Source: Steinernema hermaphroditum (Eukaryota; Nematoda; Chromadorea; Rhabditida; Steinernematidae). Taken from it: a stretch of DNA of 64,000 nt. The position numbers and the translations under genes are program-made. Position 1 is the stretch's first letter. The number at the start of each line of letters is the position of its first letter. Location: assembly GCA_030435675.1 (NCBI GenBank), contig CM059624.1, positions 11,866,769-11,930,768 of the forward strand, written 5' to 3'. The notes below the pieces were generated by a model. That model ran no database searches. It was not told the DNA's origin and saw only the letters and a program-made list of their open reading frames with translations. Positions 22,406 through 32,846 of the stretch are shown in pieces.

Positions 22406-22680
22406 CAGTATCCAAAGGTCGGAATGAGAAGTTGTGATATAAAATATGACTGCAGAGATCTTGGAGATGTTCCTGTGAGCTCATAGTTATGTGCACTTGT
22501 CCCGGCCAGTTGAAGCAACTCATTTAAGCGTAGATCATCATTTTACTGGGAGCAGTAAAGTACTGGAATCAGCAAAGCTACCCATGGCTCCACCACCAAA
22601 ATTTAGGTCATCTTTATCAACCCCCCCCCATATCCATAAAACTCATTTACCTCAATCAAGATTCACATCCTCTGCTTCAG

Positions 22681-23075
22681 AATGTCGAGTGGGAAATCAG
22701 AAAAGCTCGCCACTTCGGGCCAACCTACAAAAAAGCGAAAAAGCGATGAAGTCGATCTCGGTCTTTCTGACAGTCTTCCTGGCCACCTGGTTCATCGCCC
22801 AATTCGAAGTCACTGTCATCTCAGCGCTCTTCGACGCCGACACCAACAACTTCTTCGTGAACGCTCTAAGATCAACAAAGGTATGACCTGCCCGCAGTAT
22901 TCAGCCGTCAGTTCCACGATTTCAGCCCTTTACAGTACTGATATCGTTTTCGCAGTGCTACTATGTCTACTTCTGGAGAAGCAAAGACCACCGCACGGCC
23001 TTCCTCGAGCAGCTGGGATATGACAAGTGGCCGAAAATGAAGATAAGAGTGGGAAGGACGTCAACAGCTTTTTGA
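22681..23075 (+). CDS. Second 3' half (exons 3B-4B) of srsx copy 3 or an orphaned gene fragment
   Basis: Exon 3B 22681-22880 (200 nt, preceded by GCTTCAG) and exon 4B 22926-23075 (150 nt, preceded by GATTTCAG) encode LQKSEKAMKSISVFLTVFLA and then SFSQCYYVYFWRSKDHRTAF up to a stop. Exon 3B has the same length and entry phase as exon 3A; both can accept exon 2 of srsx copy 3. Roughly half the residues match exon 3A and more in exon 4. No exons 1-2 fit in the 275 bp between 22405 and 22681, so this half cannot be an independent full receptor. Splicing 20795 to 22681 would give a 306-aa receptor. Frames and splice sites are intact, which argues for use. Confidence 0.75.
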
Positions 23076-26000
23076 CTAAACGGAATCTCTGATGTGATAT
23101 CGTGGCTTTGAATACCAGAGAGCGATCAGAAAAGTCTATCTCTACATAAATCATGGTGTAGAAGGTAAAAAACGCCTCTTTGAGAAGTGTTGCCTTGTAG
23201 AAGCGCCCTATAGAACAGACACAGTCTTCTCGTTGTTGTTTGTTCTCCGAATTCTCAAAAAAGACAACCGATATTTCTCAAGTGGCGTCGCGTCGAACTT
23301 ATGTACACACAAATGGTCCCTCGGTCAGTCCCGATTCGCCCTCTCGTCCACAGTGTCAACCCGGCGCCACTCCTCTCAATTATGATAATCTACGTAAGTC
23401 GTTTCGAAACCTGTTCTTCTCTCCCCTCCAAACATCACCACCCCGAACCTTCGCTCTCTTTTTGCGTGTTTGCGTCTTCCTCGGCGCTAATCAGTTCCCG
23501 ATTTTGTGTCAGATGAGGCTGCTGCCTCGATAAACATCTTTAAAGATCATGCGTCGGCGTTCTGAAAGATGGAAATTGATTACGTATTCTCTCAACCTGT
23601 TTGTGACCGTCACGTGAGCCGAACTTCTTGAAACGAGTGACTCTTTTGTACGCCCGTTTGTTGAGACATTTGCACAGAGCGGGGGGTGCAAAGGGAATAT
23701 AAGAAGTGGCCTAGATGGATATCGGACTGACGGAAGGAGGCGTAAACATGATGCACTTGCATTTAAGGTGAGTACTGTAATTATCGATGCATTCCTATCA
23801 CGCGTCTTTCTGGGGTTTGGAAGTAAGACTTTAAACAGGAAACAGTGGACTCTTCGGTTACAAAAATCTGTGTGACACTCACAGGAACTTTAACTGATCA
23901 AACACTAATGACACTGATGATGATACGGATACCATTGTAACCACAGTAATGCAATCAAAGATTGGAATCTAACGGCCTTCAATGTGTCCATGCCCGGAGG
24001 ATCTCATGCGCATTCCTCTCTCTCTCTCTCTGTGCACTTATGGTGTTAGAACATTAGTCTCATTGATAGCCCATGATTCTGAGAATTGTTTTATCGTCAT
24101 ACCGCCAGATTTTACGGCAATATTGTAGATTGGCACATTGATAGTGCCGGCTCCCAGAAGGCCTGAAGCGCCATGGAGCTGTAGTTTTTTTTTAGTTTTG
24201 CATGTAGGCCTCCCTAAAATTGAGCCCGAGTTTGAAATGACGTCAAAAATAGTCAAAATGAAATTTTTCGACCAGGAACCTCTCTGGTTCTGCGGTGAAG
24301 TGACCGGGCTTCTTCCGAGCAAGCGCTCTAAGGCTGTGTAGTTGAATGGTTAATAACTCAAGTGAAATATGTGTCTTTTTGCCAAGAATCGGTCTCTAAA
24401 ATGCGACATTTTCAATGTAACAGCCCGATAGAAGGAAATAAAACATTGGCCATCCCGTTATTGCGGCGGACCGTTCTACAACTTCATTGATCTTCGACCG
24501 CGGGAAGATGAGTTGCAGGACTGACCGCGTCCGCAGATGGGTCCTTAAAAATGGTTTAAAATATCGCCATACCACCCAACTGTACGGCAAGATGCCTTAT
24601 GATCGCTCTGGCCTCAGTTCCTACTCCTGTCTGCAGCTTTGCAGTCGTGGCGATCCCCTTTGAGCTCTGATAAGGGTTCAGCGTTGACTCCTTAAAACCC
24701 GATCTCCACGAGCACAAAACCGATGGCATTTCCCGTGCACATCATTTCTCTTCGATTGCGTCACAAGTTCCTGAAAGATCCAAGACAACGGCTGTAATAG
24801 GACGTAGGTCATAAAGCCGGCGACATCAAGATCGTGAGGTTGTCGTCGATCTTATCGCCTGGGGGAGTCCAATGTGCGAACAGTCGCTCCAACTGAGGAG
24901 AAGACCACTTTTTGGCGCAAACGAAAGCAAAGATCACCAATCGAAATCACACAAGAAATGGTCCGTGCAGAAGAGCATTTTTCGACAGCGCCGATGACAT
25001 CACTTGCCGACAAACAACTTTTGATGTACACCTCCATTGCCGTTGGAGTTGTTTGTGAACGGAGGCTACAAATCACAAGATGGTCCAGTTTAGGCTTCCC
25101 ACATCCATATCTAGTACAATCTAGTAAATTAATCGAAGGGGTAACTAATAAGACGAAACACAAGTTTTGGAAATCTGCCAACATTTTCTCTTTTTTTTTT
25201 ATGTTCTAGAAATTGACAATTAGAGACAAGCTTATACGTGGGTCATAACTCCAGCACGGCTACCTTAAACAACGACAGAGATTTCGGCTTCTCGAGGTGA
25301 TTAAAACTTTTCGCATTTCTTGCCTGATTATTTATCAGAGCTTCTGTAACTTGCCATTCAAAGCCTCGAAAGAACACTAAGTAAAGGAAGACGGTGTCCA
25401 TCAACCATCCCACTTTCGGCCTTTTCTTTGTGTCGGTGGCGATAGGTCGGGTCGTTTAAATGGGATCGCCACCTTCGGCTCTGCCGACTTATGCTAGAAC
25501 CTATGGATGAAATGAATATTCAATGAAAACGAGCATATTCAACTCCCCAATCCAATTTAGAAACTGAAAACCTAAACTCATCCGGTGCGGGATCCGAAGC
25601 CGAACCTTGTTCTTCACGCTAAGCAAAAGTTAGCGCTGAAATCGGTGGGCGCCCAAAGACCTACAAAAGGGCCAGCAAAGCAGTGCCATTTTTGGTCTGG
25701 CAGATTTCGAATCTGCAGAGTTTTTCAGATTTCCTTTTTAATCTAATCTAACTATCGCGAGTTCTTACAGTATGATTCCTCCTCAAACTCCACACACCAA
25801 GCTCTTTAGCCCTGGAAACAAGTCGATCTTCGCTCGCTAACCTCTCGATTTTCCCATTCTAAAGGATCACTGCGCGTGCACCCCGAAAATCAATTTCCGT
25901 CGCACTTTCCGAACCTGCCCAATAAATGGCAAAAACACTGTTCTCCTCAACACGATCCTCATTCACTCGACGCTCCTCTCAAATGGTTCACTGGCAAAAA

Positions 26001-26362
26001 GCTACGTCGCCGGTTTCGCCTTGAACTCCGGCGACTCTTCTAGACAGCCGGTCGCACCAAAGATCAGAAAAAGGCGCGCCTGGGTCCAGAACGCCCCCAA
26101 AATCAGAATGACATCACCCGGCGGCGCTCTCCCTCCAGCGGCGCTGCGATCGGAGCGCGGGAGTGCCTTCCCGATCCCGAAAGTCGGGGCGAATTTAGCG
26201 GAAAAGACAAAAAATAGGCGTGCACGCCTATCGGAAAGAGGCAAGGCGAAAGATAAGGATCTCGAAAGGAGCGTCGAAGTGTTGTGTAACGTTTACTGAA
26301 TCGCCGCCGCGTCTGTTGTGTCGGTTTCCCCTATATGAAACGTTCCCCGCGAGTTCCCTAAA
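23076..26362. other. 3.3-kb gene-free region with possible transposon debris
   Basis: No gene could be supported. A short CT microsatellite lies near 24020. The stretch 24050-25200 contains fragments that could be decayed transposase frames (for example about 24440-24600), but no terminal repeats or family motif were found. A GC-rich patch at 26000-26250 is open on both strands without a start codon or acceptor in a sensible place. The last ~100 bp is the promoter of the ZIP gene. Confidence 0.35.
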
Positions 26363-29300
26363 ATGGCGCAGCAGGAAGCCCCCTTTGTTATGCACATTGT
26401 AAGTAGTGGTGTTTGTTTTCTGCTGCTACAACAAGAGTGACGTGGTGATTTAGAAGGAGAATGCCTCGACTTACGTGCACATGCTACTTCGCGACGGGTT
26501 TATGTACAGCGGGATGCCGAATTATACGAACGCGATTGAGGAGGAAGAGAAGCCTACGGTGCTGGCGAGTAAGTCAATTTAGTTTCGATCGAATAGAATG
26601 CCTAACAAGAGATTAAAGTCGAGAAGTTCATTAAGTCAAACATTTAGGTCCTAACCAAAGTCGATTTTTCGCTACATTAGTCATTTCTCACGATCTTTCG
26701 GAATTTTGACGTTATGCTAATATGGAATTGAGGAGAGTTGTCATTGAAAGAGACAAGGAAGAAGAGCCTGGATTTGAGGACCTCAGAGTCTATATATGCT
26801 TCTTAAAGCAAAATTCAGGTACTCTTTTTGCGATTTATTTTCGCAGGCTAACTCCTTTAGTCTGCCAAACATCATCAAATATTCAGGGTGACTGACTTTT
26901 ACGATACTCATTAATAAACGTGGCTCCGCGCGAATTCGCATCTTTTAGGTACTAAAAGCCAAGTAACCCAGCGGGTGGCAATCGTTTTTATTCCGGTCTA
27001 ACCCAGTAGACAATTGGCTGTTTCAGGCCTAGATCAAAACCCTTGCCGGCCGGAGATCTGTGGCGGCTCCATCTGTGCATCTTCGTAATGAGCCACCTAA
27101 ACAATTTTAAAGAAAGCGGTTCAAATCCTTACGACTCAATATCAGCAATGTCTTAGGATCACCAGCCCATGTCTTTGTTTACTGGGATAGACTTGAATTT
27201 TTTGGGCGGCATCCTTGCCACCCGCAAAGGTACTCAGACTCGGTAATAATCTTAAATTTTGGGATTTTAAACACCAAATGTGCATGCCCTAATCAGAATT
27301 GAGGGTCGGCATTGGCATTGAATACATTTGTATACACGTTGAATACAGGACATCAAGTAAATCCTTTTGAAACTGCGTGAGAATCTTAATCGCCTAACAT
27401 CACACAAGAAAAAAAACAACCTCGATATCAGATCAATCTCGAGGCCATAAACTTTGCCAACTTGTTTAGGCTGACAGAACTAACAGCTGTCACAAAAATG
27501 TTCTTGTTTCGGAAGGCTTGTTTACACCATGATGTAATGCAACGCAAACAAAGTCCACTAGTTCGCTTCTTTGTGGTAAATTATCACGTAGAATCATTGT
27601 AGATCCCTGCTAAATATCATATTGAATCACAACGCCTTTAATGAAACCCGAGCGTCTTGACTCATCCTTGATTTCCAGCGTGGGGCGTCGGCATGGCGAT
27701 CATCTCGATTTCAGCGTTTTCCGCGCCGATGGGCATGATGCTCGTTCCACTGCTCAGCAAAGCGGTCTACGAACGCTTCATGACTTTTCTCGTTGCATTA
27801 GGCATCGGCGCGATGTCCGGTTCCTGCATTTTTATCATGATTCCTCAGGTAAGCGCCGTTTCTTCGTCCTTTTTGCGATCGTGCATCACTGCGCGTCAAG
27901 TCGATGCTTATCGGGAGGTGACGTTAGATGTAGAAAGTGTCCAAAGAACGAGGAAGCGCTCTGAAGCGAGACGTTTTATTATGGATTTCCTCGTTGATGT
28001 AGTGGAATGGAGATTAACTGAGGGTGGGGGCTTAGGAGAAGTGCTACTCGTTAGTGGAGATTACCGGTGAGGGTGGAGGATTACAAAAACGGGAAGCAGA
28101 GTATCGCCTGCACCGAGGTGAACCTGCACAGCGAACAATTAAAGCTACCGTACTTTAGGCATTCAATATTGACGACATCAACACGATCGACTACACCACA
28201 AAATCCTGGATCATCCTCTCGGCACTCTATGGCTTCTTTACGGTAGACCGAATCCTACAGTTCATTCTCGAACTGCGAAGGGTAGGACAAGTACAGTCCG
28301 CTCGTATGCAGTCCGATTTCAGAGGCACCAAACGCGGCCAAAAGCTCACAAAATCGCCGTTTTGTCTTCGCCTAGCGGAGAACGGAGGCGCTGTCAGATC
28401 AAGAACATGCTGGCGCACGAACAGGACGAGATCAAGGTGACCCCGAAGGCTGTTTCTCCATATCAACAATTGGCTTTCAGCACCAACTCCAGGACGCCAT
28501 GGTCAACAACGCCCTCGTCAGAACGGTAATGACCCTATCGTACTATCCGAGCACATTCCCATTCAGTTCTCTCACAGACGCAAAGTCACCGTTTGTGGAA
28601 ATTCTAAAGTCCTGGACGGAGCCGGCTACATCGACGCGGATTCCAAGTCGCTGAACATGGAAAAGGGGGGCGTAGACGAGCTGGTGCGTGCTTCCCTAGG
28701 AATGCACACAAGAGGAAATGTTTCAGAGAACGACCAACGAAACAAGGTCGCATACTTTCACACATGGATCGAAGCACAACTTCAGTCGGTCCGACTATCA
28801 GCTCAAGCCGATAGAGAACGGAAAGTGTGTGAACGGTAGCAAAGAGGTGAGAATAGATTACAGAATTGCTGTGAAAAAAAGAAGGAAAAAGATTACTGTG
28901 AATATAGCAGGTGGTTCCGTTCAAATGTTGGGTGTTAAGAACCGACCTTGCCTATAAGTAAATCGAGTCACAGAGAAGGACCATCAGATCTACTAAGACT
29001 GAGTATAAGTCAAGACTAGAGCTGCGGGAATTGCTCATCCAGGACCCCTAATCGCATGCGCTTAAGCCTCGACATCCCTTCCTCAGTAATACTTAAACAT
29101 AGCGCTTCTTTCAGCGCTTTCTTTCATCCTAGATATGAATGCCAGCGAAACATCAAAACAATTTAATGTGAGGAACAGCCACCGCAACCTATCGATTGTA
29201 CCACTTAGAGTGCTGGGAGTAAAGTACGATATTTACTTTTCTATGAATAGCTGCTAATTTATCTAGTGCAAAAAAGGTAACTAAAGCGTCCTAGCTGATA

Positions 29301-30141
29301 AATAAGGATGAAAGCTTCTAGTTCTTGCTGACGAACTAGTGGATTCCTTTACATATTTTTGAAGAAAACTGACTGTCACAAAAGTGGTTAGGTGTCCCTC
29401 CTCAAATGACATAGAAAACAGTGAGCGTTAGCTTTGAGCCGTTCTACTACAAGCTAATATAATTGAATCGTACAAATCACCCCAAATTACATTAATTCAG
29501 TCACATGCCAACGAAGCCGACTGCAAGGACCTCGAAGTGGGGCTCGCCCCAAAAACAGACGACAAGAAGGTGATCGACCCAGCGGAGATCGAAGTGGCCA
29601 GCGTCGCCTACATGATCATCTTCGGCAGTTCGGCGAACAACTTCGTCGACGGGATGTCCACGGGTGCCGCCTTCTCGGACAGCGTCGTCCGGGGAGTGAG
29701 CATCGGCCTCGCCGTCGTATCGCAGCAGTTCCCACAGGAACTCGGCACCCTGGCCATCCTGATTAACTCGGGCCTAGGCTTCAAGAAGACAATGCTCTTC
29801 AACCTAATCCCCATCGTCCTCAGCTACGCGGGCTTCGCAGTAGGCGTGTTCCTCGACAACGTCAACGAAGCCTTCGACGACCTCATCTTCGCCGTCTCCA
29901 GTGGAATGTACCTCTACATCTTCTTGGGCACTCTGGTGAACTCGCCTCGCGCGTCTAGGGAAATAACGTTTCGTTTCAGATACCCGAAGTCCGCGAGTCG
30001 TTCAACGAGATCCTGAAAGAGTCGCTGGCCGAGGCGGTGTTTACTACAGCTCTGCAGGCCTGTGGGATCGCCTTCAGCATCTTCTTCATGTATTACATGA
30101 GCTGCTATGGAGACGAAGACAGTTTGAGGGACATGGTGTGA
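26363..30141 (+). CDS. ZIP (SLC39) family protein with altered metal-binding motifs
   Basis: Ten exons: 26363-26398, 26454-26568, 27679-27848, 28159-28281, 28323-28436, 28481-28525, 28567-28683, 28727-28846, 29501-29935, 29980-30141. All phases agree; 478 aa. ZIP proteins move zinc or related divalent metals into the cytosol. TM1-TM3 are in residues 52-148, a long charged loop covers 150-310 without a His-rich stretch, and TM4-TM8 follow. The family signature is clear (FVDGMSTGAAFSDS, then FPQELGTLAILINSG), yet the usual ligands are changed: TM4 HNFxDG is NNFVDG (N326), TM5 HExPHELGD is QQFPQELGT (355-361), and the TM2 LPH is IPQ (Q107). Transport may be lost or altered. Introns 2 (1,110 bp) and 8 (654 bp) are unusually long here. 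Confidence 0.88.
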
Positions 30142-30873
30142 GCTGTTGGGGAAACTGTGATTCTTGTAAATACGGTGTACAGTATAAATACAGTTTTAAA
30201 TAAAGATCTTGACACTTTTATTCGATTTGGAAACGAAGCACAAGAAGAGCCGTTCGTCTACAGACTCGAAAGTGAACTTCTAGGCAACAATCCTAAAGAT
30301 GCAGAGTTCTGAAAGGACATGGAACAGTGTCTAAGTCTAAAAGCCGCACTTTCGTGTCTATGTCCAAGTGTCTCTATCTGAATAATGTCTACAAACCATG
30401 AGTAAAAAATACCGTAATAAAGTGCGGCAGCTGTATAGTCCCTGCAAGAGATTCCTGAATGACAATCTGGCTTGATTTGCCTGCTTGTTCAGATTCTCGG
30501 AGTTCCTCACGATGGCGGGTTGTTTCTATTCGCTGGTGAAGCTGTTCTGTCCACCGTTTCCAGATTTTTGCATGCTTTGAAGTGATTTTTGGAGACATCT
30601 TACTGGAATGTCTATGTCTGACAAATAAGAGTCCACATGCGAATCCGGAGAGACAAGAGGGACTACATGCGAATCAGTCTCCTAGACGCTGAGCTCTTCC
30701 CAATTGTCTGTTAGACGTAGATCTGCTCGAGGAAATGTAGATATGAGCGGTGGTGAAATTGAGACGCATGGATTCGTCGCCGACCGATTCGCGCTCACGC
30801 TGACGGTGGCGGGTAGAACGCCGAGCAGGATTCTGCATTGCAGCATGTTCATTGAAATATTTTCCTCTTTCAT
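30142..30873. other. Intergenic with clustered TGTCTA-type words
   Basis: Holds the ZIP 3' end (AATAAAG about 60 bp after the stop, near 30200) and the promoter of the eIF4E-like gene. Between 30310 and 30720 words such as GTGTCTA, TGTCTATGTC and TTAGACGTAG are frequent. No gene recognised. Confidence 0.4.
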
Positions 30874-32379
30874 ATGTTATCCACTATCCACGTCGTCATG
30901 ATTCCTGCGATCCTGCTGGTGCTCTTCTTATTCGTGTTTCTGTTCGGCTTCCGCTTTCGAAAGCAGGCAGATCGTGCAAGATCTGAACACGCAACTTCGG
31001 ACGACGTGAAGGCGAACGCTCATCAGCAGGAGAAGACGGATCTTTTTGTATGGAAGTTCTGCGTATTTCGCCCTATAATGATCGGTCTTCTAGGATGCCA
31101 ACATGCCTATTATCTCTGATTTGCTGTCCAATAATGGAGACGTCTGTTGTGTAGAACATGAGCAGGAGAAGCCGTCCGATTTGTCGTTGATGTTTCTTGC
31201 GAATGCTCGTGTAATGGTGAGAGCATCAGGTCGAATCGAATTGGAATTGCCTTTTCCAGGATTTTACGTCCCCTCGATCTCGCCATTGTGGCCGCAACAG
31301 AGACAATCGTCGTCGAAGTTCCAGTTTCAGCGTGAAGCGCGCCAAGCCGACCGGTCACCGGAGCTCAAAGACGTCGTCTTGCCGTTGGGTCTTTTGGCGT
31401 CTCATGGGAAGCGAGAAGATGACGGAACTGGAATGGAAGGCGGCTTTGAGAAGAGTTGGTGATGTCAGCAACATATCGGATTTTTGGCAGTATGTAGCAA
31501 TATTCTGTTGCTCTTCATTCCTGGCCTTGTTTAGGATTTACGGTCATCACCCTAGACCTTCCGATCTTCCCTGTGGACACGACTACAACTTGTTCAAGGA
31601 AGGCATTGTGCCCATGTGGGAAGACGCGAGCAACGCCAAAGGTGGTCGCTGGTTGATCTACATCCCAAAGAGTCGTCGTACGGACGTTCTGGATCGCTGG
31701 TGGCGCAAACTCGCGAGCGCAGTGATGGGAAAGCCGTTCGCCGATTGCATCGAACACATCTGTGGCGTTGTCGTCAAGGTTCGCAAAGGCAGTGAAAAGG
31801 TTCCACATCCTTGATGCTTATTATGTCTGTTTAGATTAGGTTTCATGAAAAAAGAGCACAGGTGGAAAAAGAGCACATTGAAAAAAGAGCAAACTTTTTC
31901 ATGAACACAGATAGATATTTGAAATGGAGTTTCAGACCACGCTCTCACCGGATTTTGTGAACAGACAGCTGCGGCCGAGCGAAGCGAGCCCCGTATTCAT
32001 TTTGCGTGCGGCCTAACAGGGCTTAGGACTATGCCTATTGATTTAAAGCGAGCCCGAAAGGCGAGCCCTGTAGTCTTAACAGCTTCGCTGATACCCTAGT
32101 ACTTCTAAATAAAACCATCATTAGAACGGTCACGCAAATTCCGTTCATGAAAAAAAGTGTGCTCCTTTTTTCACTGTGTTCTTTCTTCACCTGTACTCTT
32201 TTTCATATAATCTTTAGATTACGGTTTGGACTCGCGATGCTGACAACAAGGAGGTTAACATGCACATCGCCCGTATCATCAAGAAGACGCTCGACATTCC
32301 CGTCCACAAGACGCTGTTCTACATCGCACACAACTTCCCGGGCCCCACATCACGGCCAGAACTGATGTACACCCTCTAA
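30874..32379 (+). CDS. eIF4E/4EHP-class cap-binding protein with N-terminal membrane anchor
   Basis: Five exons, 30874-31047, 31094-31216, 31260-31489, 31535-31799 and 32218-32379, keep phase and give 317 aa. Exon 1 encodes a hydrophobic segment at residues about 5-27 (MIPAILLVLFLFVFLFGF) followed by basic residues, a classic signal anchor. Residues 140-317 form an eIF4E domain closest in pattern to 4EHP/IFE-4: NLFKEGIVPMWED (W204, E205), GGRWLIYIPK, HICGVVVKVRKG, ITVWTRDAD (W268). The aromatic cap-sandwich position W158 (TELEWK) and the partner-binding W175 (SDFW) are present. The C-terminus is shorter than in 4EHP. A start at an internal ATG in exon 2 (MPIISD, just after TTCTAG) would remove the anchor. 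The last intron contains a transposon. Domain call is firm; the anchor is likely but needs transcript proof. Confidence 0.8.
31839..32212. mobile_element. 374-bp terminal-inverted-repeat element in last eIF4E-like intron
   Basis: The ends are inverted copies of about 50 bases (left GGTTTCATGAAAAAAGAGCA, right end pairing with CTCTTTTTCATATAATC). A 9-bp direct repeat TTTAGATTA lies immediately outside (31830-31838 and 32213-32221), an exact target-site duplication. The interior is compositionally different, with GCGAAGCGAGCCC and AAGGCGAGCCC, and has no transposase frame. A 9-bp duplication and GG terminus suit Merlin- or Mutator-type elements better than Tc1/mariner, but the superfamily is not certain. 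The duplication copies the 3' splice site of the host intron. Confidence 0.88.
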
Positions 32380-32846
32380 TTTATTCTAACCTGGTTCAAA
32401 TGTTGAAGACACGTTGTTATGGTATTATGTTATTTTCAGTCAATAAAGTTATGTTTCGCCCCTGTGTCAGTGTCTTTATGATCTCGATAGGATCGCATGT
32501 TTCTCGGGCGAGCTGGCTCGAGATGTGCGCTGACAATCCGAACGGAGACAACACAATGTCTGGAAAGAGACATTTCCGTCTTGATCGAACATCTGATGTG
32601 TGTCTACAATTAGAACGTGGGAATCCCACCACGACGAAGTCTATCTGTCTGTAATTTGCATGTCTCAACTGAGTATCATTCGCAAAGATTTGCATTTCGT
32701 AGCAGACAGAGACTCTCAGTCGTCGCTCCAGCCAGCCAGCCAGCCTGGTCGGTCGGTCATTTTCTTCTACGACACTCTGTCTGAACGGTGCAGCAATGGT
32801 ACGTTATCGGGCCGTTTTCAAGAAGCTAACGTCCAGTGGTCTTCAG
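32380..32846. other. Intergenic before MH1-domain gene
   Basis: About 470 bp containing the 3' end of the eIF4E-like gene (AATAAAG near 32440) and the promoter of the next gene. CAGCCAGCCAGCC forms a short tandem tetranucleotide run near 32730. An in-frame ATG at 32796 precedes the chosen start but is directly followed by a donor-like GTACGT, so it may lie in a 5' noncoding exon. Confidence 0.4.

Noticed and set aside
24010..24030. CT dinucleotide run as a possible regulatory element
   Set aside because: Short microsatellite without further context.
26002..26299. GC-rich frames open on both strands next to the ZIP gene (minus frame with a TM-like segment)
   Set aside because: No ATG in a sensible place, no acceptor before the hydrophobic part, and no known family; left as unresolved.
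27000..27140. Words resembling a tRNA T-arm (GGTTCAAATCC) and a piRNA-type CTGTTTCA motif
   Set aside because: No cloverleaf could be built around the first, and single 8-mers are expected by chance in 64 kb.
31103..31462. 119-aa frame overlapping the eIF4E-like exons 2-3
   Set aside because: It reads through an intron and leaves the conserved frame; the spliced model explains the domain better.
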